64,000 nt of DNA, taken from assembly GCA_025890175.1 (NCBI GenBank), contig JANPYM010000006.1:1952875-2016874 (forward strand). The letters are read 5' to 3'. The notes beneath the pieces were generated by a model. That model was given only the letters and a program-made list of their open reading frames with translations, was not told where the DNA came from and did not search any database. Made by a program: the position numbers and the translations under genes. How positions within the stretch are numbered: position 1 is the stretch's first letter; each line of letters opens with the position of its first letter. Shown here piece by piece: positions 10,544 through 21,464 of this stretch. Origin of the DNA: Ciborinia camelliae. Its lineage: Eukaryota > Ascomycota > Leotiomycetes > Helotiales > Sclerotiniaceae.

Positions 10544-11662
10544 AGTGGCCTTTTTTGTTCACATTTTGCGAATACGGATTAAAACAATGTTCATTGTACA
10601 TATTTTTCCCTGATTCTGAAGTACTATGATCCGAGCTTAAGGTTTCCGAAGGTGGGGTGGAGTGAAGTCAGAAAGGGGCCTCGCTAATCACTAGCCTTGG
10701 GGTGAATTCGCAATTGATTTTGGTCAGGGACTGATCAATTGCGCAATTAGCAGAGAATCTTTTTGGTTTGTTCAATAAGTTAAGTTGCTGCATAGGTCTA
10801 GCGAAAGTAGAAGACCACTGTCATTAGAATGGCAAGTTTCCTACATTTTTTTACATGAAAATATCAATTATGATCCTGTTGGAATCGCCTCGGTGGTATG
10901 ATGTTGTTGATCAACGTATAATAAAAGTGGTATTGTATGGCATATCGATCTTCGCGTGGGCTTATATGCCCGCTACGCGGGCGGATAGGCCGCATGGTAG
11001 ATTTACTGTATCGCGACAGATCCATTAGCTCCCCATCTGTGACTGATCTAATGAGAACAGAGAACAGGGCTTTTTCTTGTTTAGCGATGATAATTTTTAC
11101 ATAGAGGCTTACATTACAGAAGCCCATTGATGGTACTGCAAGTCTAATCTAAATTTGATTGGATGAAATTCTGGTGTAAAGGCGGCAGAAAATGTATTGG
11201 ATTCGGAGATGAAGGATGTGGATTGAAGATCTAAAGTGTGGCTGCTTGCCAGGTCCTAAACTAGGTAATTCTACGCTGGTCTGGTGCTCAGGTGACTTGA
11301 TAAATCCACCCCTATTACTGCGGCCTTGAGAGGCGAATATTAGTTTCAAGACTGTTAACAATGCAACTCGTGATGGCAAATACAAACCAACCTGTATGGT
11401 CATTTCATAATTAGTGAATTGTAGAAATTGACTAAAGAGTAGGTACCTAGGTAGTGAAAGGAGTGGGAGCTCGGACCTAATGCGTTCAATACTCCGATCC
11501 TTCAGAGAGTTTTCCGAAAAATAATCCCAACACAACAACAACAACCTCAAGCTATCAAAATCAACCCCTCTCTTTGATATTTTATTGCATCTCTACAGCA
11601 CACTACGGTAATTTCAACTCATCAATCCTGGTTCCTCTACTAATTCTATTGCTTTCCAGATC
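10544..11662. other. Intergenic between A and B, containing a solo LTR
   Basis: Apart from the LTR at 10877-11018 there is no credible gene. The phrase starting 'gatctaaagtgtggctgctt' (about 11228) recurs in degraded form at about 17672, where it ends with the same 'gacttgata'. This suggests a dispersed repeat on both sides of the cluster. Confidence 0.45.
10877..11018. mobile_element. Solo LTR with 5-bp target-site duplication
   Basis: The 142-bp element starts TGTTGGAATC and ends GCGACA, the TG...CA ends typical of retrotransposon LTRs. It is flanked by GATCC on both sides (10872-10876 and 11019-11023). A G/A-shifted relative lies at 5005-5156. No internal retrotransposon sequence or second LTR is adjacent, so it is best read as a solo LTR left by recombination. 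A Copia-type origin is suggested by the TGTTGGAATC start but is inference. Confidence 0.75.
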
Positions 11663-13257
11663 ATGATCTTGGACAAGGAGTTGAAGAGAGAGTTTGAGAA
11701 AGATAAGTCTCGGCTTGCTGAATTAAACAAAGAATATGCCAATCATGAAGATATTTTACTCGAGAACCTCTATGTTTCGAAGAAGCAATTCCAGAAGATT
11801 TCCGATGAGAAACATGCAAGTCATGAAAAATGGAAAGCGCTCATCAAGGTAAGTTAATTTTTGTTATCAATTCATGAATGCACAGCTGATATGCATTGTA
11901 GAGTGCCGTAAACACTAGCTCTCTCCCAGAGCCAGCTGAGTTCAAGGCGATTGATAACCATGGAAAGAAACGGACAATAAAAATTGGCCCTAACACTAAA
12001 AGCCATGACGTGAAAAGGGCGATGGGAATGCATGACGCATCAAAGTACGACAAGAGGGAAAAGAGGGAACTGGCTGAGTGGAGTCGAAATCGGGAGGACT
12101 TTGGGGCGCGCATGGGTGTAAGTTGCGGTTATATCTTTACAAGTAATTCTATGCTGATGGCTGGATAGGACATCCTGAAGAGAAAGAATCGCATTCTTGG
12201 ATTTAGTTCGAGTGATAATTACTTTGATTCTTGCTTCGATGAGGCATCCTGCAATCCTCATACAGTCCCTTCAAATTTGGCCTACCATACATCCTTTCGA
12301 CAGCCGTCGCCCGACTTAAGACTCGAGGAAGAGAACTCTCGGTTGTTGGATCAAGTGAAAAAGTTTAGAGACCTTGAAGACGAAAGAGACAGACTTCTTA
12401 AGGACAACGAAGCCCTCTACGATTCATTAAAATCGACGCAAGAGCTCATGAGACAGGTTGCAGAAAATAGGGACGAGCATGTTCAAACAAACAGAAGATA
12501 TGCCGAGGAAAATCGAAAGCTGGAGCGTGCGTTGGAGGCACTTAAGGGAAACTCGGCACGCAGAGTTGCCTTTGATGACTACGATGACGATAATCTAAGG
12601 GAGGAGGTGAAGACGTTGTCTAATTCCTTGGCGAAAGTGAAGGAAGAGCCACATTACATTCTCCGAGACGTTGGAGTTGAATCTCGCCTCGAATTCCTCC
12701 AAAGTTCCAAGGCCAGCGAGCACTCAGAACATCACCATAACAGTATATCTTCCGGCCTCAACATAAACTTCAATACTCCTAGTATAAGCAGCGGCACGGG
12801 TAGCTCACATCGTGGAAATGTTCGAGCCGATGCTGCTTTGCTCTTCATCGATGCCAGTCATCGGGCAAAGTTTGAAAAGACCTTTGAGGATATCTACGGA
12901 ATGAGCGTCGATGAAGTCAAAGAAGGCCGTGGTAACAAGTATGCTCCAGCTTCCAAGGCAACGGAGATTGCAAATCTGAGGGGAACCATGGCACACAGGG
13001 GTTACTTCACCAAACACACACCGGATAGAGATGCAGAAGACCAGTTCCTCACCCTTTTGGACTATTGTGAATCGGAATACAAAGAGGCAATAAGAGGAAC
13101 GTCGACAGCTCTTAGAGCAGCTCAGGTATTTAGCGAAAACGCAGATGTTATCAACTCATGCGAGAGGATGCTCAGAATCTGTGATATCGTTGTTGGAACG
13201 TCCAGAGTTAACCCTCGTCCTCGTGGTCATTATATGAGTGGGGGGCTCAATTCTTAA
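11663..13257 (+). CDS. Coiled-coil family member B
   Basis: The CDS is join(11663..11848,11902..12117,12169..13257), 496 residues. All introns are phase 0 with GTAAGT donors and are 51-53 bp long. Residues 1-62 are a Lys/Glu-rich helix. Exon 2 is charged. A second strong coiled coil (about residues 190-270) follows, then a Ser/Asn-rich linker (SSGLNINFNTPSISS). The C-terminal family domain shows 'SHRGNVRADAALLF', 'YGMSVDEV', 'ASKATEIANLRGTMAHRGYF' and 'FLTLLDYCESEYKEA'. No catalytic motif, signal peptide or transmembrane segment is seen, so a cytosolic or nuclear scaffold or regulator is possible (inference). It lies in head-to-tail order with A, C and D. It gives the clearest copy of the family motifs together with D. 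Confidence 0.82.
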
Positions 13258-13694
13258 AATTGAGAATTAGGAACGTGGCATTGGTGGCTGGCAACGGCAG
13301 GATAATAGAGATACATACCTAGGAAATCAGTGCAAGAACGATTGGTATTAATTCTATGTGGCCAAGATTTGGCATATTGACACTGAGCGAAGTCATGATT
13401 TGATATGAACAAACCTCCTCTACAAAGGATGATTACTTTGATTCTCTTAAGAAATAATTCAGGCGAGATGTTACAAGATGTTATGCAAGAATATTAAGTG
13501 AATGTGACACTCCGAAACTGTACTGAAAACCACACAAATACCTATAGACAAGGTTTTTTACTTTCTAGAAGTATGTTCACTCGACGCCTCTCAACCTCAT
13601 TGTTCCTGCCCAATTCAACAATGCCGCCTCCATTGTGGCAGCCTCGCAGTCCAAAACTCCTGCCAATCTCGATACCAGGCAATATACCTTCGCC
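13258..13694. other. Intergenic B-C
   Basis: An ATG at 13573 opens a 41-codon frame (MFTRRLSTS...) that stops exactly across the start of gene C. It may be an upstream ORF of gene C or a missed first exon. Nothing else was seen. Confidence 0.4.
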
Positions 13695-14638
13695 ATGATG
13701 TTTGAAACGCCAAGGCGACGCATTTGGAAAGCGCTGAAGAGTCGTTTCTCCCAAGATGAAGTAAGCATAAAGTTCCATGTTATCTTCCCAAATCGATCAC
13801 ACTTATTGACTTATTTTTATCACAGAAACAAAGCTTTTCTCACGACAACGGAGTCAAAGCCAATCCTCAAGCTGCAATTGATACTCTAGAGGCAGAGTTA
13901 GTCGCTCAAAATGCCAGATTTGAGGTGGAACGAAAGATCCACGAAGAAACGAAGGGAAAACTGAGTGAGCAGCTTGAAGAATGTAAATCAGCATATCTGA
14001 AGCAATGTGAAATTCACAAAGACACAGAGGCAAGGCTGAAGAAGCAGCTGGAAGAATACAAATCCAAATATGAGGAACTCGAAAAGAAAACACCATTTCT
14101 TGAGCAGCTAGCTAAAGTAGGTGCAGCTGTTCGTTGCCGTGCTTTGGAGCATTCGAAGGGCCGAAGGACTTTTGGGGTGGAAAAGGACAAATTTACGAAC
14201 CTCCGCGGAGAAGTTGATATCAAAGTTATTGAGGAAGGGAATATCGCTTCTCATCTTGGAAACATACGAGCCGATTACTCCTTGTACCGATTGGGATATA
14301 AATCTTCGGAAAAGGACAGGGAACTTTTTTCTAGCATCTATACTATCAGACTAAATTTGGGGGGAATAGACATTCTAGCATCCAGAAAGGCAACAGAGGC
14401 TATGGATCTACAGGGTACAATGGCATTTTGCTTTGCCTTCACTGCGTCAACTAGATCTCCCGGTTACGATACCCGTTTCACTTCACTGTTTCGAGAGTTG
14501 AGAAAGATATGGACTAGGAGCGAAAGTGCAAGATCGTTTGATTCAGACCCTAAAGTGGAAGAACAATTGGTGTTAATGCGCAAGATTGTAGATCAAGTGA
14601 GGACGATGGAGAGACGGCAGAGAAATCAACATCGATAA
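13695..14638 (+). CDS. Coiled-coil family member C
   Basis: The CDS is join(13695..13760,13826..14638), 292 residues, with one phase-0 intron (donor GTAAGC, acceptor ATCACAG). Two ATGs stand in tandem at the start (13695 and 13698), and the frame is closed by a TAG further upstream. Residues 1-22 are basic (RRRIWKALKSRF). Residues 45-115 form a long coiled coil rich in E/K/Q. Then come 'QLAKVGAAVRCRALEHSKG', 'SHLGNIRADYSLYRLGY', 'SRKATEAMDLQGTMAFCFAF' and a C-terminal helix. This is the shortest complete member and so defines the minimal unit: coiled coil plus a domain of about 170 residues. Function unknown. Confidence 0.8.
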
Positions 14639-14956
14639 ATCGAATACGGCTATCAGGAGGAAGCGTACTCTTCGATCCATCTCATAAATCCACACCCTCC
14701 TACTCTAATGAGTTCTTCGTAATTTGCATCTGTGCTTCTAATGAGTGAATAGACAGAGGGTGGGATGATAGTTGTGCTTTACCCCTCAAACGTCTTGTGC
14801 GTATTCACTTCTCATTTGAAGCCACGGAGTGAATGGCATAAATCTATTCAATTGGTCAACCTAGAAGCGGGGTATTTACCATTAGTTTACTCTCGAGTAT
14901 CTTCAGAAAAACAACTCCAATTTCCCTTCCCGATCTTCCTCCAAAACTCCATCGCA
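14639..14956. other. Intergenic C-D
   Basis: Short promoter region of gene D. The D reading frame continues upstream as an open frame, but its first codon (14765) is an ATG far from the CAA/CTCC-rich leader, so the start at 14957 is preferred. Confidence 0.4.
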
Positions 14957-16379
14957 ATGATGGTCCCCAATCCTAGCGCAGAGGCTTTGGCCGTTACTGA
15001 GCAAGAACAAATTCAGCAGCTCGCCCAACTACACGCCCAACTCGCAGATCTCGATCTTAATCGCCTCCGCGCCTCTCACGATAGGCGAAAGGTTGACAAT
15101 TTCGCGGCCAAAAAACAGGTTTGGTTTGACGGAATCAATCAAAAGCTCGAGGTAAGACCGGCTCCATTGGTCTTACTTGATCCAAGTACTGATGATTACA
15201 AAGGGTATTCACAGAATATTGAGTGATGGTGAGATTCAGACACTCTTGGGTTCAATGAAAGTCAGCCACGACGGCATTTTGGTGACTTTGGGAACGCAGA
15301 ATGACTCGCAGAGTATTGAAAATGCCTGGGAGGAGAGTATGAGAGACCAGATTGAGAGTCTCACCGCTCAAGGTGCTGAAATTAGTTCTACTCAATGTGA
15401 ACAGAGAAAGGTAAGCAAGAACCAATCATACGCACAATGCCAGTGTGTCAAAAGATAATCGCTGACTCGATGGTTCATGATTCAGGAGATCTTGAAGAAT
15501 ATCCATCTCATTCTCGGCTACTCGGAGGATGAGATCCCTGCCGTTGTTAGTCAAGCTTCTGTAAATGATGCCCGATCAACAAATATTGCGTCCGATAGAA
15601 TTGCCTCGCTTGAACTGGAACTCTCAAACACTAAAGAGGCGTTGGCACAAGCTCAGAGCGAAAATGAATCTCTTATACTCGAACATTCTAGCACTAGAGA
15701 TCAGCTTCAAAACATTAGGACTTCGAGGGAATCTACTAATCTTGAGCTTGTTGATGCAAATAAGACTGTCCAGGATCTCAAAGCTAAACTGGCGTACAAA
15801 ATTGGCAAGAACAACGAGAGTCGCAGAGTTTCCGCCGCCATTAGCCTACGCTTTTTTAATCTGTCAACACGCCGCAACAATCATGGAGCATTTACCTTAG
15901 TTTCAGGACGTGGAATCGCCGATTTGGGTGCAATTCATCTTGGCTCGGATGCAGCCCATGGTGGTAATGTTCGACTCCATGCCAGCTTGATACATACAAA
16001 CTTTGAGGGGAAATTCGGAATGTATCCAGATGCATTCAAGTTGCATTACGATCTCACTGTCGATGAAGTAATCGGAGGCTGGCATGACAAATTTCGCTCT
16101 GGCTCGAAGAATACGGAAATTGCGAATATGAGAGCCACAATGGTCCACTGTTTGTCATTCTCCGAGCTTACACACGATAAAGACGGCGACGCTCTGTTCG
16201 ACAAGCTGAGGGGAGAGTGTAGAATCATCTATGCAAGTCTCCTCCGGCAGTTTGGATCAGCAGCCCAGGTACAAAGGGCATTTGATGAGAGCCGTGATAT
16301 CGCGAGAAAAATGGCTGATATGCGAATCATTGCCGGACGAATTGTTGATCGGGAGAGGCAGAGACTCAAAGGCGAGTAA
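14957..16379 (+). CDS. Coiled-coil family member D
   Basis: The CDS is join(14957..15151,15204..15410,15486..16379), 431 residues, with two phase-0 introns of 52 and 75 bp. Tandem ATGs (14957 and 14960) make the start, as in gene C. An alternative upstream ATG at 14765 would add 64 residues. The protein opens with a Gln/Leu-rich helix (EQIQQLAQLHAQLADLDL). A middle region follows, then a coiled coil in exon 3 (NTKEALAQAQSENESL). The family domain has 'AAHGGNVRLHASLI', 'YDLTVDEVIGGWHDKF', 'GSKNTEIANMRATMVHCLSF' and 'FDKLRGECRIIYASLL'. Its closest visible relative is B, which shares L/M-(T/S)-V-D-E-V. A short sequence just downstream of the stop (about 16497-16535) recurs at about 19107-19145. 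Function unknown. Confidence 0.8.
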
Positions 16380-16496
16380 AGGATCAAGTGCTGTATGTCG
16401 CGTGAACGAAGGGGCAGCTCTGGTTAGTTGGCTATATTCGGCATTCAATAGGGCAAGTCTCTGGGCAACTTCAGGGGGATCATAGCTTTAGTTTTT

Positions 16497-16535
16497 GCGT
16501 AATAGCGAAAGGCAAAATCAAATACAATTAAAACA
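16497..16535 (+). repeat. Short dispersed repeat, copy 1
   Basis: The core 'agcgaaaggcaaaatcaaa' followed by an 'acaattaaaaca'-like tail matches 19107-19145 ('cagcgaaaggcaaaatcaaa' then 'cattactaaaaca'). Copy 1 lies 3' of gene D and copy 2 lies 5' of gene E, so it may mark the edge of a duplicated segment. Confidence 0.6.
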
Positions 16536-16667
16536 TTAAAGGGATAGAAACATTGGTTTACAGATTTGAAATCACTGAAGGTAAAGCCATTGATTGATGT
16601 AACTTTGAAGTGGTAATCATTTAGGATTCTCTAATCTTATCCCGATAAGAGCGTATAAAGCTCAACT

Positions 16668-17034
16668 TCATTTGCCACCACTGGCAATCCCAGTAGGCAT
16701 ACACTTAACCGCTCCCTCCATTTGAACAGGAGTAGCGCATTTATAATTTCCATTCCCTTTGCAAGGAGTACCAAATGATGTGCCATCATCACGATTGGCT
16801 TGAAGACAATAGGCGTGACAATCCATTCCGTCAAGTGCGGGCTGCAAGTGAGATGGATGGGATTAGCTTATGCTTTGGCTTTGGCTTAAAAAAATGAGAT
16901 AGAGGGTTACGAACCTGAGTTGGTGATACACAGCAATTCTGGCCACCTCGATACTCGCATTGGCAATAATCACAAGCAGCTTGTACACCAACAGCGGCGA
17001 TGAGGAAGGAGGCGATAGCAGAGAATTTAACCAT
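16668..17034 (-). CDS. Small secreted cysteine-rich protein
   Basis: The CDS is complement(join(16668..16841,16915..17034)), 97 residues. The N-terminus MVKFSAIASFLIAAVGVQA is a classical signal peptide, with cleavage expected after A19 or A20. The mature part holds ten cysteines: five in exon 1 (CDYCQC and NCC) and five in exon 2. That suggests five disulfide bonds. The phase-0 intron uses a weak donor (GTTCGT) but a good acceptor (CACTTGCAG), and both exons stay open. It is the only non-family gene inside the coiled-coil cluster and is read on the opposite strand. Small secreted cysteine-rich proteins of plant-associated fungi are often apoplastic effectors or surface proteins; that role here is inference. 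I do not recognise a named family. Confidence 0.8.
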
Positions 17035-17150
17035 TTTGACGATTTAAGAAGGGTGTTGTGAATTGTTTTGATGAAGTGAATGTAAAGTGTGAGGTATGAA
17101 GTTTCAAGTTGTAGTAGAAATAATCTGCTGAACCAAGATGATATCTGTTC

Positions 17151-17157
17151 ATTTATA
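17151..17157 (-). promoter_or_regulatory. TATA box of the secreted cysteine-rich protein
   Basis: TATAAAT on the minus strand, about 117 bp upstream of the ATG at 17034, is a plausible distance for a fungal core promoter. Confidence 0.45.
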
Positions 17158-18097
17158 TCTTAACTTTTTTAAATATACTTTCTATACTTATTAATAAAAC
17201 TATATTATATGAATAGAGTTCTTGCGCAAAGGATTAATCCTTCTTGTTACAGATTGTTGTTACAGATTATATAATGAATTTAGAGGCTCTAAGTGGTTAG
17301 ATTATCTATTGTAACCAATGAGATTTTAAGTTTAAAGTAAATCGAAATCCTAGGCCCGTTTAGCTTTTTGAGGTAGCTGTAGAAAAGGGTGTATCCCTAA
17401 ATCTATAAAGTTTAGTATATTGCAATTGATTGCAACTCGTCATTTTGAACGCCTCGTCTTGCGCATAAAATCGATGCAGCTAGCTATAATGAGTATAGTT
17501 ACCGCAGATTCTATACCCCATCTAGAAAAGACTAGTAAGTGGACTGCGTTCAAGCGAATCCAAGCGAATCCAAGCGAAATTCTGCACAAGAAAATAGAAC
17601 CTTAAAATGTACTGATGACCTAGAAATAACATTGATTAGGTTGGTTTTAGAGATGAATCATGGTATCAATTAAAGATCTAAAGTAAGGCTGTTTATAAAC
17701 CACTTGCTAAGCTAATGCTACGCTAAGCTAGTGTACACATGACTTGATAGAAGCGTGGGCAACGGCAACACTTATAGAGCCTAAAACGTATTCTATTTAG
17801 ATATTAGATCTACTAGCAGTTCAAGGGGAATGGAAGCAGGCGATATTTTATTAGTACGGTAAGCTGATATGGCCAAAATAGCCAACTGTAATTTGTGGGT
17901 CGGGTCACGTGAGCCGGTCGCTGTGAAATCGAGTAAAATCGAAAGTCCACCTCGTCTCAGACATGAAACCACCCCTGTTACTAACCCTTACATTTTGTTT
18001 CAAGCAAAAGCATATATGATTTCCTTAATGCTATATATACCTATACAAAACCTTTATGATTTTATGTTTAACTAGATACTTATGTTACGAGATTATA

Positions 18098-18711
18098 TAT
18101 GGCCGGGCGACTAGGTATGCTAACAACAGATGCCTTAAGTGTCATGGCTAGGCCCCTGGTGAATGCCATGTAGCTAGTCATGTGATCGCCACTATATTAG
18201 ATGGTGATCTTTTGAAGACTATCCTTTCCTCTTCGGCATAGTTCTTTTATCATATACATCTTAGAATAATATGGATATTCTAGATACCATTCCGTATGCT
18301 CTTGATGACGTGCCTGACACCGCTTGTACACAGTCTATGCCTTAAGCATCCACTCTTAGAATAGCCTCACTTTAGCCGGATCGGGCTCGTAGCTTAAAAG
18401 ACCTCGGCTCCTCGCTCTTACGATTCTCTTCTGAAAGTATTATTAGATCTTTTAGCACAATACGATATTGCGGAATATGCTACGGCATATGGTGAATGTG
18501 GCATGTGACCGCGTGCATCTGTACTAGCGCATACCGCGTCTATATAGATCTCCCGGTTTACAACGTTAGATCATTATTATTAATAATAACAAGCGCAAAC
18601 TCATATCCTACTATATTGATCACTACCACCACGCGTGTGCTATCACCCGGAGTGATTCGAACAGACACGAAGGAAGCTAGGGATAGGAAGTATATTATTG
18701 TATTTGACTAG
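18098..18711 (+). pseudogene. Decayed ORF, possible transposon remnant
   Basis: Long stretches stay readable but are cut by TAG, TAA and TGA codons that could come from CAG, CAA, CGA or TGG by C-to-T or G-to-A change. About 18130 there is a Cys/His cluster (C-L-K-C-H-G-stop-A-P-G-E-C-H) resembling a damaged zinc knuckle, though its spacing is not canonical. The last part (about 18496-18711) is open but has no recognisable domain. A RIP-mutated transposon ORF is the favoured reading. Confidence 0.3.
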
Positions 18712-19106
18712 AGAGGTAGAGTACATTACTGTTGAACCGCTGTCCTTATATAAGACTCCCTCATTCTTAATGCGGCCTAGTTCCGAACCATGTGACCTGA
18801 CTTCCTCAATAATTTATAAATAAAAAATTTGTTTTGCCTTGGAATATTAGAATTTTTCTTTTGCTATTCTTTCACTGTCTCGCGTCGGGCAGGGAGGAAC
18901 CATCGCGTCTAGACTATAGCCATGGGGTTTTAAGGATATTGAAGGGCAGAGCAACCATTACTTCCTCGCCAAGGGGTTGTATACTTTCCGTTGGTGAGCG
19001 GTCCAAATGATGGTCGAGGTATTTAGTTAGCATTGGTTGTTGTGGCCGGTCGAGATTCGATATTAAATAGGGCAAACTTTTCGAAAACTTGAGGATAATC
19101 ATAACT

Positions 19107-19145
19107 GCAGGTTTACATTACAGCGAAAGGCAAAATCAAACATTA
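19107..19145 (+). repeat. Short dispersed repeat, copy 2
   Basis: This is the second copy of the 16497-16535 sequence, sharing an uninterrupted 18-base core. It lies about 350 bp upstream of gene E. Confidence 0.6.
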
Positions 19146-19492
19146 CTAAAACACAAAATGGAACCCTGAATTATGTGATTAGTCGCCAGTGCTGTTGCAT
19201 GGAGTGTGTATACGGCTGGTGTCATCATCAATAGATATCTCGATGGAAACATTGCCAGGTTAAAGGGATGTAACAACCGTACTTAAAAAGCATTCAGTAC
19301 TGCAGTAGCATACTATGCACCCTGGGCATTTGAACTGTTGATCTATTCAAGAACAGAATCTAATCCTTCTTCCACCAAAGATCCTCGACATCAAAACTTC
19401 AATATCATATCTAAACTTCGGCCTTTGGACATCAACACTTGAACATAAAAACTTCAAATACTACACCAACAAACACATGACACGCTCATGCC

Positions 19493-21464
19493 ATGGCGTC
19501 CCCAGTACCTTCTACCAACAAGAAGGGCAATAATAGAAGATTTTCGATCCATAAAGACATTCGAGTAAGTAGTAACTCACTATGTATCAAGCAAAGCCAA
19601 GTCAAATACCAGTTCATGAATACTGACCACCCTCTTACCATAGAAGCCACTCGCTCTATTCAGCCATAACATAAATCGCAACAAGACCGACACCAACGGA
19701 TCAGGCTCACATATTAGCGAGGCTTCCAAGAAAGCCATTGCCGTCCTAATCAATGAACACGAACGAACAAAATCGGAACTGGAAGATAAGAATATTTCGG
19801 AAAAGAGATTCAAGGAAGAGGTCGAGGAGTTGAGGACACAGATACAAGAGCTTCAAAGTACAATCAGGGATGGCCAGGATACTTTGAAAAAGTTAAATGA
19901 TAAAATAGAAAAGGGAATTCAAGAAGCCTCTGCCGCCCCCGATACACAGGAAGCTCTTCTTGAAAAGCTAATTGCAAAGGAGAGCGAAATCGATCGAGAA
20001 TTGTTCTATCTACGAGATGATAAAGTTGTGGCTAGAGGTGAACTGTGGTTTGCTTTAATGGGTAAAGTTGATGAGTCGGTTGAGGTAATGATTATAAGAT
20101 GGGGATTTTCCTACATGGGTTACTGACGCATGTTGTAGCATCCTGATCAAGCCAGTCGGGACAGAAACCTAGTAACCCGAAAGGAAATGTACATTAGGAC
20201 TAAGCTATCCGTGGCCCAGGAGACGAGAGCAAAGCTTTTATTAGCAAAAGAGGTAAGTATATATTTCCGACATGTTGAAATTGTGCTAACCACATGGCGG
20301 GTATTGTAGGAAATCCAAGAACAGAAATTTGAGATTTCTCAGATCAACCATCATTTACAACTTGGAGAAGTCTCTCCAATTCCAGAGGATAATAGCCAAA
20401 TCTCGATTGTTCCAGAAAGTGGCCTGGGAGAGGATGATGATGATGTCGATGATGATGTCGATGATGATGTCGATGATGATGTCGATGATGATGTCGATGA
20501 TGATGTCGATGATGATGTCGATGATGATGTCGATGATGGTCCCGTCGAGAACGATCGAGACACCTCTTGGGTCACATCCAATAGAGAAGAATCTTCGAAT
20601 GTACTAGGCCTTCTATCTGGAGAAGACGATCAAGCGGTTGCAAACGATCATCTGGCGACAAATAAAGAGAATGAATTCCTCAAGAAAGAACTGATCTGCA
20701 CCCAGGAAAAGATACAAAAATGGGAGGCTAAGTTTAAACACTTTCGGCTCGACACAAAGGGCATAATTGAACGACTTTCTGGTGAGATTTCTTCTACTCA
20801 AGGAGCCCTTAGAGAGTATAAGAATGCGTTAGACGAGGCTGATGATGTGCGTGAACGTCTAATTTACAATTTGGCCAAGGTAGAGGAGGAGAAAGCCCGC
20901 CTTTTGATTATGGTCCAAGAGATTGCACTTCCAGTATTGGCAAGCAGCGCTGAAAATATGAAAAGAGTCAAGCGAAATGGTATTGACATGCCATTGGACA
21001 ATAGCCATCTTCCATTTAACAAGGAAATTGCAGGTGCGGGAACTACTGCTACAACTGGGGGTCACGTCAGTGCGCATTTTGCCTCGATCGTCTTGGGCGA
21101 GAAAGGGGTTGTTAGCGGCTCGATCATCAGTCATGAAATGTTTCTCAATATGTATGGCTTATCTGTTGGGGAATACAGGAACTTATACAACGCCTCCAGC
21201 AAACTCGATGAAATGTTAAATATGCATGCGAAGCTTGTGGAATATGGATCTTTTACAACAAAGACGCTTTCCAAGACTCGGGACGCCCTATTCCGAAACC
21301 AATTAGCGCAATGCTTACTGGAATTTGAGGCAATTGATGCACCGAATTCTATGGAAAAAGGCCAAATTTTCGATGCTGCGGTTCGGGAAAACCAGTTCGA
21401 GATGTTCAATGAAATGGTACAAGTTATGCAGGATATCGAACGTTTGCACAAGGCCGCGATGTGA
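19493..21464 (+). CDS. Coiled-coil family member E with acidic DDDV repeat
   Basis: The CDS is join(19493..19564,19644..20084,20139..20252,20310..21464), 593 residues; all introns are phase 0. The start is the second of two close ATGs, at 'gccATGgcg', because only it stays in frame with exon 2. The N-terminal part is basic, then a coiled coil spans most of residues 60-210. Exon 4 carries eight Asp-Asp-Asp-Val units encoded by a 12-bp minisatellite, a second coiled coil (to about residue 425) and the family domain. The domain shows 'TTGGHVSAHFASIV', 'MYGLSVGEYRNLY', 'ASSKLDEMLNMHAKLVEYGSF' and 'FRNQLAQCLLEFEAID'. It is the longest member and has lost the T-M of the RATM motif (K-L instead). 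Function unknown. Confidence 0.8.
20431..20538 (+). repeat. 12-bp coding minisatellite (GATGATGATGTC)n
   Basis: Eight GTC codons are spaced exactly 12 bases apart, with three GAT codons between them and no substitutions. Perfect units encode acidic D-D-D-V inside gene E. Copy number probably varies between strains (inference). Confidence 0.95.

Larger units (their letters stand above)
17035..19492. other. Gene-poor, repeat-degraded stretch
   Basis: It holds the promoter of the secreted protein gene (minus-strand TATAAAT at 17151-17157), a degraded relative of the phrase at 11228 (at about 17672), a probable decayed ORF at 18098-18711 and the short repeat at 19107-19145. No intact gene was found. 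Confidence 0.5.

Noticed and set aside
20351..20607. Met-rich and Ser-rich frames across the GAT repeat
   Set aside because: They are other-frame readings of the 12-bp minisatellite in gene E.
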